DNA of 64,000 bases from Tetracladium setigerum. Lineage: Eukaryota; Ascomycota; Leotiomycetes; Helotiales. The DNA lies in assembly GCA_031472005.1 (NCBI GenBank), contig PZJY01000011.1:1426001-1490000 (forward strand), read 5' to 3'. Shown here in pieces: positions 23,632 to 34,050 of the stretch (position 1 is its first letter; each line of letters starts with the position of its first letter). The position numbers were made by a program, and so were the translations under genes. The notes under the pieces are model-generated. The model worked only from the letters and a program-made list of their open reading frames with translations. It searched no databases and was not told where the DNA came from.

Positions 23632-23939
23632 TTATCTGGGGTTGACAGAGCCCTCCGAATCCACTTCCACATCCCAAACACCCTCAAGATCCATATCCGT
23701 TGTATTCCAACGACAACTTGCCCCTCCTTCAATCTTCCGAATCACCCCCAACCTCCCCGTGGTTGTTTCGCCCTTCTTCTCAACGTACGGAGTACAGTAC
23801 GAACGTCGCGTCATCTCTTCGCGCAACATCCTCACCTTCACATTCAAATACTCCACGAATCCAAGTATTGACACCTTTAACAACCTCACCACGATTTGGA
23901 ATATTGCTGGAGTAGAGAGCCTCTCCGCAACATCAGAAG

Positions 23940-26900
23940 ATGGCCCGCGAGCTTTGGACGTCGCAGCTGCGGAATGCTAGAGACACAACAGAACAGATTG
24001 TTGCTCTTCGTGCAATCAAGAATGAAGTAATTGGACATCCTTTAAAGAAGGAAATTGCTGTCACACAAGGAATCCTGGAGCCGGTTGTCCGCTTGACAAC
24101 AGGCAAACTAGGCAATCGACAGGATGATAAAGCACACGATCACAGCTTTGCATCTAGACCGTTGGTAGAGGAGGAAACTGTCAGACTGCAAGGACTCCAC
24201 ATCATTGCAAGTATTGCCCTTGGTAAGGAAATAGCCTTCACAAATTCTAGATGAGTAACATTGCAATGACTAACATGTGTATATTCAGGAGGTCCCGCAT
24301 TTCTTGCTCCCCTAAATGCCGAAAAGGTCCTGCCTGCGATACTCTCGAATCTCTGCCCATCGAACAACCCTCCATCAATTGTTTTGGCTTCTCTCAGAGC
24401 TTTATCGAACTTGGTCAGCTCCGCAGCTTTGGCCCCGAACGTATATGCCCTCAACACAATCTCGATTGCAGATGGGCTCTTCGTGCGACAGCATCTTAGC
24501 TCATTGACCCGCATACTGTCCCAATCTTCCTCCTCCTCGACAGTACAGTCGCAGATAAATGCTGCTGCATCCTTGATTAGCAAACTTTGTATCGAAGAAC
24601 GTTATCAACAAGCAATTGCTAGTTCTGGAATTCTTGACGCTTTAGCGACAAAGCTAGCAAGCTTTGTTGTTGCAGAAGGACTGGTAATACCTGGGGCAGA
24701 CATTTTGGCCGGAAGAGAAGGGCTACATGAACACTTTCCCTTGCCAGCACCCCAAAATGCCAGCCTGTCTGTGGTATTAGATGCACTAGCAAGCATAATA
24801 GCAGACTCAAAGCTTAGAGCTGCTCAACTTCTCTATTCTCCGGCAATACTCGCGGTTTTCCCAATTGGTCAACCTACAGATTACATTGGCAATCACAATG
24901 CACGAGTTGCGTGGGAGTGTTTCCCTGGAGCTCATCCCAGTAGCAAGCACATTCAATTAAATGCGCTAGACTTCCTACTTCCGTTTGTCCCCATCTATCA
25001 TCAAAAGGGCGCCGGTTCAGTCCCTACGGCATTCCCTCCATTGGGGTCATCTGGCACCAGAGAAAGTCTTGCATTGAATGGGCGCACACCTGTTTTCAAA
25101 CATAACGGGGCTTCTTTGCCGACTTGGGGTGATTCCCATGTTACAGAGGGTGGCCTTTTTGCTCAAGATGGTTCTGCTGATTCCGACGAACTGGAAAGTC
25201 CTTTGATAGCATATCTCATTGGCATTCTCAGAGCCAAGACTGGCATAGAGAGATTGGCGGCCGCTTCAGTCTTGACAGTGCTATATAGAACCGGGTTGAC
25301 GAATAAAACACGGGAGACGACGATCGGTCTGCTTGTTGTCCCTCTAATACTAGATTTGCTTCACCATGATCCGACCACGACGGGTGGGAGAGATAGTTTG
25401 GCGGATGAGGAAACATTGATCGAGAATAGAGCAGTCAAGGAGAAGGCCCCGCAGTACTGGCCATGCTCATTACTGACAACGAGTACCTCCAAAAGTCTGC
25501 TTTCGATGCGCATGCTATATCCAGACTTTGTACTATGCTAAAGCAAGCCTACGACCCTGTGGCTGAAAGCTCGAATCCGCGACCCTGGTCACCATCTCCA
25601 GTGGAAACCTCGGATTTTAGCGACCTGGGTCTTTCTCCTCAGCTTGTTCATAATATCAGGGTTAGGGAAAGTACACTGAAGGCCATCGCTTCCATCGTTC
25701 CGTTCAAGGACGAATATCGTAAAGTTGTAGTCGATGAGGGGTTGATTCCTTATATCGTGGAGTCGATGAAATCGGAACCCGGGAAACCTTCAAAATCAAA
25801 TGACAAATCCGAAAAGGCCGGCACACCACAAGACGAAGAATCGAGAAAGGGCTATGGGGTCAATCCTGTAAGTGTTATGATTGCAGCGTGTGGCGCTACC
25901 CGAGCCCTCTCGCGGTCGGTGAGCATCTTGCGAACCACTCTTATAGACAATGGCATTGCTCCACCTGTTGTTCATCTTCTTCGACACTCAGATATCGAGA
26001 TTCAGATTGCTGCTACAGCCACGATGTGCAATTTGGTGACAGACATCAGCCCAATGCGTGAAGTAAGTGTTCCGAACTCGATCCGGTGTTTATGCTGATT
26101 CAATCAAGATGATAATCCAAGCTGGTGTAATCACAATCCTTTGTGAGCATGCACACTCAATGAACCCCAGGCTTCGACTCAACGCTGTTTGGGCTCTAAA
26201 GCATTTCGTCAACGCGGTTACCAACGATTTGAAGAGACAATGTGTCGAAGAGCTCGGGCAAGGCTGGCTCGTGCAGCTCATCTGTGACGACACAGAAGAC
26301 GAGGCCCTTCTTTTATCGCGAGAGAAAAGCGACAAGGGAGTTGCCGATGAGGAAATGGATGAGGATGTCGAAATGGACCAATTCGAAGAACAAGTCGAAA
26401 CCGCATTTGCTGGATCATTTGGACGCTCGAACCCTTCTCGTCCAAGCAGCAGCCGAAGTAGATCCATTGAACAAGCAGAACTTCGCCTCGCAGCATTACG
26501 GGACGCAGAAACAAATCCGGCTCGCAAAGCTCGCAAAGACGATATTGCGGTTCAAGAGCAGGGATTAAGTTTTATTCGAAATTTGATCGGCCCAACAGGT
26601 CCTGGCGCCAGCTCAGAAGTAACTGAGATGGTAGACTTCCTCTTTAACTCCCTAGGTCAGGAGCGCTTCTTCGAGATCTTGGCGTCCAAACTCCGGCCTA
26701 AAATAATCAATCCCTATAATCGACGCAACAACACCGAAACCCGCGTGCAACCTCCTCAACCTGAAATCATAAATGCAGTCGTCATGATTCTTGTCCACCT
26801 CGCGGCCAGCATTCCGCGCCACCGCCAGATCGTCATCGCACAAACGGAACTTCTCAAACTCCTGGTCCCGCAATTCCATCACCCCAGTATTGAAATTCGT

Positions 26901-27110
26901 CTCTCGCTCTGTCATCTAGCGACGAATTTGGCGTGGATGGATGACGCAAGCGATTCAAATGCTTGTAAGTATAGGGCGAAGGAGTTAGAGGGATTGGAGT
27001 TCTTGAAGAAGCTCGAGATGTTGCAGCATGATGACGAGTTGAATGTGAGGGAGAGAGCAAAAAGTGCCGTATGGCAGATGAACCAGAGTATTAATTATAA
27101 GTCGCCATGA
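23940..27110 (+). CDS. GID5: GID/CTLH ubiquitin ligase armadillo subunit (Gid5/Vid28/ARMC8-like); one apparent -1 frameshift
   Basis: Exons 23940-24222, 24289-26062 and 26109-27110. The protein (about 1019 residues after adding one base) is made of armadillo-type helical repeats from end to end. Recognisable stretches include LQGLHIIASIALGGPAFL, IAPPVVHLLRHSDIEIQIAA, RLRLNAVWALKHFVNAV, FIRNLIG and IEIRLSLCHLATNLAWMDD, as in ARMC8/Vid28. An acidic linker with EEMDEDVEMDQFEE interrupts the repeats. In yeast, Gid5 links the substrate receptor to the E3 core that degrades gluconeogenic enzymes. The frame shifts by one base at the CCCC run 25447-25450; on both sides the repeat continues without loss (VKEKAP, then AVLAMLITDNEYLQ), so the break is probably an assembly error. 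Confidence 0.85.
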
Positions 27111-27611
27111 GAGGATTCTTGGACAACGGCTCTTAGAATTCGTCCTGGCAAGGTTGGCTGTAAGAAAGATGGTGGAGAATGTGTAGGATCGAGGATTGAA
27201 CATGTCATATTGTGTAACATAATCCTACTGTACAATGTGCCGGAGCCGTGGGTCGGCGAGGATAGGAAGTATACATTAGGTGGCATGATCAACGAAGAAA
27301 CAACAATTAATACGACGACAAAATCACCAAGTGTCTCGTGAATGCAAAAGTGAGAAATCATTAAGTTTACGTTTACAGTGCGTGTCGTTATTGGCGGAGT
27401 ACGACGATAATATTAATAATTCTAACACCGTCGACTCTCGCTTGGAGCCATACCAAGGTGATTTGTCTACCCATTTCATTATGAATTTCACATGCACTCA
27501 GTGGTGCTACACATCCAGCAGTGATTCTATCTAAACCCATCAGCTAAACAACATAGATACAGACACAAAATACAAATAAATACACCCAGTAATATCTTTC
27601 CCTCACCTCCC
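27111..27611. other. Convergent 3' spacer
   Basis: The GID5-like gene and the secreted-protein gene point at each other here. No gene seen. Confidence 0.4.
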
Positions 27612-28407
27612 TCATAACCCAAAAGCACTCTTCGCTCTCTCCCAAACCTCCACCCTGTCCGCCGTCGCCGCCGTCCCAACACAGCCCATATAGGCCTCAA
27701 ACCCGTCCTGTCCCCCGGCCTGCAACAGCGGTCGAATACTCGCACACTGACTCGTCAAGAACCACACCGCGCTGGCCCATGAGTACTCATCTGGTAGTAC
27801 TAGGGCCCGAATGGCGTTCAGATCCGACTTATCGGTTGCGGCGAGGGCGGTGGAAAGTGCGGGGATGGATTGGACGTAGGAGAGAACGAAGTTTGGCATG
27901 AACATGGCGCGAGTTCCTTGGCCTGGACGGCCGGGGAAATGCTGGAGAGTTGTTAGCTATGTGATATTTTGGGGGAGGGATTTTCTTTCGGAAAGTTAAG
28001 TGCGAATAAGAAGGGGGAAGTGAGGAGTGAGTAGGGAAAAAATATGCAATACTTACGTTGATGTTGTACTTGAAATCCCCGGATTCAAAGGCGATAAGCG
28101 AGAGGACGGCAGCCATCTCTTGGGGACTGGAAATGTCGTATGTAACCATGGCGTTGACGAGAAAGGGTGCGGCTTGCTCGTTTGTTGCGCATTCATCGGG
28201 AGCAGGAGCGTTGACGCAGGTGGAGGAGCTGGGTGCTATCGCGAGGAGCATGGTTGCTGCTGTGTCACCTGCTGCTCGGGGGTGGAGGAGCGAGTTGTTG
28301 GTGGGGAATGAGGTTGGTGATGTTGGGATGGCGAGAGCTGAGATGGTGCTGCTCGTTGCTAGAGTCACCGTGAGGGTGGTGATGCTGGAGAAGAATCTTG
28401 AAAACAT
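27612..28407 (-). CDS. Secreted protein of unknown function
   Basis: Exons 28057-28407 and 27612-27941 (GTAAGT donor), 226 residues. A signal peptide covers about residues 1-26 (Thr/Ser/Ala/Leu-rich after an FSRFFSS start). The mature part has four Cys (in STCVNAP, PDECATN, SQCAS and MGCVG) and a helical body with QEMAAVLSLIAFESGDFKY and GRPGQGTRAMFMPNFVLSY across the splice site. I do not know a named family for it, although the glutamate in AFESGDF is reminiscent of lysozyme-like folds; that is only a resemblance. Its length, signal peptide and cysteines make an extracellular or effector-like role possible. Confidence 0.75.
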
Positions 28408-29810
28408 GATTGGAAATTTTGTGTCGAAAGGGATTTGTTAAATGAAAGTGTAGAAGATTGAGAAGGCCTGTTTGGAGGAAAAGAATTATAAGCTGGTCGG
28501 TCTGTGACAATCAATGTCTTTGTCTTTTGAACGACTTGTATGACTGGACAGGTGAACGACAAGTAAATGATTAGACCAGGAAACAGATTACTGTAATGAA
28601 TGAATGAACGAGGAAATGAATGACTGGTCAGAGATTGTTGTTGTACTCGCAAAGAACGACAGGAAGAGTCAAACAATCTACGGAACTGGTGGAGAAGAGA
28701 AGAAGACATGAGGAGCTTCTCATATTTCACAAAAATGCCACCTTTTCAGCTGGTGGGGTATCCTACGCTTACAAGGACTCTTCCACCAGGTAGAGCGCAT
28801 CTTGAGTTAACGACTTCCATTGAATTTCAAAATGTTTGAAGGAGAGAGTTTAATGGACGATGGAGCTTTGGAACCTGGTGGACGTCGTCCAATGCTTGGC
28901 TTAGGCCGCACAGCCGACGGTTTCAGGCGAGCAACGCTAGGCTTCATTGGTATTCAGGTATCTCCATCCAACTCGTCTCCTGACTTCAAGAACCCAATCC
29001 AGACATCATCCCCGAGTAATAGAAGACGTTCTTCTCGAATTAAACGCAGGTTAACAAACAACATGAGTCTTCGCAGCTTTCCTTTGCCGGCGGAGAGGGA
29101 TCATTCCAAATATCTCACTAAAGCAAGCAAAAGCAAACAATCCATCCATCGAGAACACAACTTCAGACTTGACATGAAATACGGACATCCCATCACGAGG
29201 AAAGCATAAAAAATCATGGACGAAGGGCAGATGCATTAGCCACGTATAAAAATACCGATAAATGCGGGGATCCTGGCGACAGTACAGTATGACTTCTTTT
29301 TACTAAATGATCGACAGCAAATACGAGGATTAGTCTTCCCCGATTACACCGTATTTCCACTCTTTTCTTGTGTGTCTTTGTGTTTACAGTTTACTGCATC
29401 TGCCGTTCTATCGGATCTCATGTTTTCTCTTGTTGAGTAACATGGGATGATGTCAATAGCTTCGGAAAGCCTAGGGAAGTGGCATTGTCACTGCTTGAAT
29501 TGTGGGGGAGAATGCATATGATTCCAATCAACCTCGTACTGTCGTACTGTACCGGCAGTTTATGTCTGAAAATAGGTGATGGTTTTGTTGTCATGATACG
29601 AAGTTGATCAATACGATGGAGAATTGTGGAATAGTATAACTATATAAGTATGTGGAAGTACTCGAAATTTTCATATTTTCTTTCCTCAGTCAAAACATCC
29701 ACACTATTCCACACGTTCACCGAGAGTCAACAACCGATCCAAATATTCGAATCCAATATCTCAGATCAGATCCCTTTATCTGCCAAAAGAAGAATTATAA
29801 TACAATAAAG
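28408..29810. other. Divergent intergenic region upstream of two secreted-protein genes
   Basis: A 129-codon frame at 28820-29209 (+) exists but is Ser/Arg-rich and matches nothing I know; I do not call it. The rest is promoter sequence for the secreted-protein gene on the left and the cerato-platanin gene on the right. Confidence 0.45.
29641..29648 (+). promoter_or_regulatory. Possible TATA box of the cerato-platanin gene
   Basis: TATATAAG lies 170 bp upstream of the start codon in an otherwise mixed region. Strongly expressed secreted-protein genes often have such a box. The position suits a leader of about 130 nt. Confidence 0.45.
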
Positions 29811-30358
29811 ATGCAATTCCCAACTTCATTCTTCGCCCTTCTCACCATCTCATCCCTCACTGCCGCAATACAAACAACATACGACGAGGGCTATGACCTT
29901 GCCTCCCGCCCACTAACCGACCTCGCCTGCTCCGACGGAGCAAATGGTCTCATCAACAAAGGTTTCGTAAGTCCAACCCAATTCAACTCAATCAATCAAT
30001 CAAAACAAACCAAACCCAAATTAAAACACATTTCCAACCTCATTCCATCCCCACCATTCGAGTAACCATACTAACCCTCCCCTCCCCCAAAACCACAGAC
30101 AACCCAAGGCTCCCTTCCCACCTTCCCCGCATTGGCGGCGCATCCACTATAGCAGGATGGAACTCTCCCAGTTGCGGATCATGCTACACTCTGACATGGC
30201 AAGGCAAGAGTGTGACGATCCTGGCGGTTGATCACGCAGGGGTAGGATTTAATATTGGAAAGGGGGCTATGAACGAGTTGACTGGTGGGAGGGCCGTGGA
30301 GGTTGGTAATATTGATGTGCAGTGGACTGAGGTTGGAAGGGATGTTTGTGGGTTGTAG
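29811..30358 (+). CDS. Cerato-platanin family secreted protein; one apparent -1 frameshift
   Basis: Exons 29811-29966 and 30099-30358 (GTAAGT donor). A signal peptide (about 18 residues) precedes the small double-psi-barrel domain of the cerato-platanin family, with YDLASRPLTDLACSDG before the intron and CGSCYTLTWQGKSVTILAVD and VGNIDVQW after it. The four conserved Cys are present, the last near the C-terminus. Members are abundant cell-wall and culture-filtrate proteins that bind chitin oligomers and act as elicitors of plant defence, some with necrosis-inducing activity. The frame is off by one base at the CCCC run 30125-30128 in exon 2; both flanks carry conserved family sequence. I consider this an assembly error and the gene functional, about 138 codons. 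Confidence 0.88.
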
Positions 30359-30503
30359 GGTACCTAGGTGTGTATGGTATAACGCAGGAGCGATGCGATG
30401 TGATGGACTGGATAGGATTTAGTGATTTAATGTAATGACGAGGAGATTGTCTGTGCTGGTACAATGATTTTTGACGGTTGTGTATTGTACTGTACTGTAC
30501 GTG

Positions 30504-32172
30504 TTAAGTACTTTCGAATCTCTCCAAAAGGCCAACTTCCCACTCTCGAAATTTTCTCCCACTGGCTGGTAGATATGATCGACTTCTTTCTAGCTCAGCT
30601 TTCATCTCCTCAAGTGCTTCCCCTGGGAAATACACCTCTTCTACACCTTCTGTTTTCATCAGTTGCTCTGCTTCAACTGTGGATACCGACTGGTAGAATA
30701 TTTTCATGGCTGGTTGGCCTCCTATTCCTATGGAGATGTTCACGCTTTTGTTCGTGGGGTGAGGAGAGGCGGTGGATGAGAAACGGATGGAGGGGGAGAG
30801 AATCCAGAGAGATAGATATTTAGTTTCTCTGTTGCTGTTGTTGGCATCATTGCTGAGATAAGAAGTATCTTTGGTGGCTTGTGCTGGAGAAGAGGGAGTA
30901 AAGTCAAGAGGAAGAAGAATCAATCGTGATGTGACTTGTGATTGAATTACCGAAGAGAGTTGAGTGGTGTAAATTTGGATCGAGGAGACGGCAGGTGGAT
31001 TTTTGGATGGGATGTGTAGACACCATTTGTAGAGTCGGAGGCCAGAGGCGAAGGGGTCGAGATGGCCAATGTAGGTGTGGCAAGTTGAGCAGGAGATGGG
31101 TTGGTGATTTGATGTTTTGGTTGAAGAGGAAGACTATAATTTTTGTGTTGTCAGTGGACAAAAGATTTCACATGTAACGCAAACGCAAAACTTGTGAATG
31201 ATTATATTTTTATATTCTTGTGCTATGGTACAGATATATATGTGTATGTGTGATGTTCCTCAAACCAATCCCATGACCATCCAAAGCTCAGAAAGGTATG
31301 GAGTGATAGGCCGAGAAGTGTGACCACCAGTATAATCGAACAAACCCACTCTCCGAAAGGAAAGGGGTATGAGAGCTCATACTGCTGCAGAGCAGAAAGG
31401 AGAAACTAGAGATTTGATTTTGGGTGTTTGTATCGGTGACCATGCTATTGAGATGGTACGGCCTCCTTCTTGATACCCGGTATATAGAGAGATGAACAGA
31501 ACAGAGAAATAATAACAACCATTGGACAAGAAAAGGAAAAATATAGCTTACCTCAAAATTTTGGCAATCAGACTCGGCAAGGAGGAAGGTTTGATTATCA
31601 ACAAAGCCAAGTCTAGCTGTCGCCATGAACTTGGAATTTGCTCCGTAACCTCTACTGGCATTTGAATCTTGTGCATGGGAGTGAGAGTGAGAATGATCAT
31701 GTCCTTCATGGCCACTTGGCTCGTTGTCAGGTTTGTGACAGTGCCAAAATTCCATCATTTCAGCCCAGTTCTCACTGGGCAAGTCTTTCCACGTTTTCAC
31801 ATTTCCTTTCTCCACTAAACCTGCCTTGCATTCTCTGCATGCGATTTCCAAATCTGCTTCGAGGTCTTTCGCTGGCCAAGGAGCTTCAACATCGGTTGAA
31901 TCAGAACGTGTCGGGTGACCAGCAAGAGGAAGACGCCATGATAATTCAATTTTGCCTGATACTAGTGGTTGAAGTTGAGCGGTTGGATGGACTTGACCGG
32001 GAAGTGTTAAAATGGTTGTTTGGCCTTCATGCCGTAGAGCTATCTGCCGTCTGTCTGATGAGAGAGTACTAGTGCTTTGACTGTTACTTGGTGTTGGCAG
32101 GACCGCTATGACTGAAATTTGACGGATGTTGGAGAGAAGTTCTGCGTATACTAGGGTGTCTGGTATAGACAT
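30504..32172 (-). CDS. UBE3D-like HECT-type E3 / ubiquitin-E2-binding protein
   Basis: Exon 31552-32172 encodes the N-terminal part (MSIPDTLVYAELLSNIRQ to a cysteine-containing DCQNFE end), with a His-rich HEGHDHSHSHSH stretch and a WKDLPSENWAEMMEFWHCHK motif. A last exon, 30504-31133, starts after an ATAG acceptor in the same phase. It carries SCSTCHTYIGHLD (probable metal-binding cysteines), AMKIFYQSVSTVEAEQL and the diagnostic end GRKFREWEVGLLERF. Joined directly the protein is 416 residues, close to the family. The intron would be 418 nt, long for this window, so an unrecognised small exon may lie in 31134-31551. Homologues bind cyclin-B-type E2s and act as HECT-like E3 ligases. The gene is divergent from the AflY-like gene. 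Confidence 0.8.
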
Positions 32173-32385
32173 CGTGAATTTGGATGTGAGATGCGGATGG
32201 TGTTTGTGGTGACTTCGCTCGTTGCGAGAGTGAGAGAAGTTCCGTTCCATGATGAGATGAGGCTGAAAGAGACGGAGCTGGCGAAACATTCTTCCGCAGC
32301 CTTCATTCCCTTTGTCCCACCGCCTTCCGCCTCCGTCTGTCAGCCTCGTCCTTCCCCACATCTCGGCATTCCCAACATTTCAATA

Positions 32386-33796
32386 ATGAACATTCGACTC
32401 CTCCGCTGCCATCCTCTTCGAAAGACTTCCCTACTCACAACAGCCACCAGATCAAGAAAGATGTCTTCTCCCATGATAACGTTGGTTCCGACCTTTAAAA
32501 GCATATATCACTACTTAACAACCAGCAACTATGCCGCACAAAGCATCACCCTCCCCGCCGTCGCCACTCAAGAAATCGAAACCGCAGCCGAAAAACGTCC
32601 TCGAACACTTAAACACCTGATTCGCGCAAATCATATAAACCATTCTATCATGTACCATGGAAATCAATTTCACAACCATATGGTACATTTGCTCGGATCA
32701 GCATACATACTCGGAGCTTCGGTAGATCAGATGCAGACGATCTATGATGCGGAATCGAAGGAGTTGGAGGAATGGAAAGATTCACCTGCCGAGATCAATG
32801 ATAAGGATTGGAGGAATTTCCTGGGTGATAAGAAATACCAGAGAGCATATGTGGACTTCTTTGAGGATGAGTTGGCTTTGAAATTTAATTACGATTGGAA
32901 AATGTTACTGGAGGAGTACTTATTTGGGGGGAAAGAGCCATTGATCCATGGTATAATAGGCGGAGGTATGGTCTCTCCTCTCTTGTTATTGATATTCTCG
33001 TTCGTGTTAGGAGAAGAAAAAATACAGTATTGATTTAATTTCATGTCTAGTTGGGCACCCGGTAATACACCTTGGCTATGCGTACGAACTCAATCTAAAA
33101 GAAGTCGCCATGGAAGCCCTCGCCGTAGCAACCACAAACTACAGCTTTACACACAAATACCTCTCTAACCCCTCCTATACCACTCCTCCTCCAACAACAG
33201 CCACCACACAGACTCCCCTCCAACTCCTCCAGAAAATCCACAAAGACACCCGGTTTGACGGCCTCATCTCGCACAAAGGTCCAAGTAACATCCCCCTCCT
33301 CTTTCAAAACCACGAAAACCTCATCCTCGAATACTGGAATGCATGGCACATCGCCGATCCCCTTCAACAATTCCACGACTCCCAAGACGCCGCCATCGCC
33401 CTCCTCGTCCACACCGTTGCACCAGGAACACACAGCTACGATTTCTTCATCGTGCACATCCTTACCGTCTCACACGCAATCCGCATCTTGCTCCCTTCCA
33501 TCCCAAAGAAATTCCATGTGTCGCTGGTGAGGCAGTGGTGGCTACTTACGATTGCGGTGTATGTGACACAGTTGCGGCCGGCAATAAGTGAGGAGTTGGA
33601 GGAGAAGCCGAAGGAGTCATGGAAGTTTGTGGAGGATCAGGCGTTGACGGGGGAGGCAGCGTTGGATGCGCATTATGTGAAGGCGTTGAGAGCGATTAGG
33701 GAGGCGGCTTTTACTTGGGGCGATGTGCATGAAGGGTATTTGGCTAGCGCGGTACATTTTGCACAGGACTTTAAAGGGTGGACTGGTTGGGATTGA
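32386..33796 (+). CDS. AflY/questin oxidase-like oxidoreductase (DUF4243)
   Basis: Exons 32386-32965 and 33051-33796 (GTATGG donor), 441 residues. Family features visible are HLIRANHINHSIMYHGNQFH with several His, HMVHLLGSAYILGAS, GHPVIHLGYAYELN just after the intron, and the C-terminal VHFAQDFKGW. These belong to the DUF4243 family that includes AflY of aflatoxin biosynthesis and questin oxidase, which perform Baeyer-Villiger-type ring oxidation. No other secondary-metabolism gene is next to it, so it may have a housekeeping or unlinked role. The first 25 residues are basic and hydroxylated and would suit a mitochondrial leader; a second start at 32461 would remove them. Confidence 0.85.
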
Positions 33797-34050
33797 GTCA
33801 ATTGAGAGGGCTTTACTGTAGGTGAATGGTGGGTGAATGGCGATGAAGAAGAATGCCTGCAATGATTAATATGTTATCTGCTCATGTATACTGCATTCGT
33901 CCAATACTGGCGTTCAGGGTAGGAACTGGTCGGACAAAGGACAAAATTAATCTTCAAGGAGTCATAATTCATAAAACTGTATATCTTTATACTCCATAGC
34001 AAATTACAAATTGCAACTCTCAATCATAGAAACTGCAAGCAATCACCAAA

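Noticed and set aside
28820..29209. 129-codon ORF on the plus strand
   Set aside because: Ser/Arg-rich composition, no recognisable domain, and located in a divergent promoter region.
31134..31551. Possible membrane-helix exon inside the long UBE3D intron
   Set aside because: The hydrophobic frame near 31270-31400 has no matching splice sites and the family has no membrane segment.
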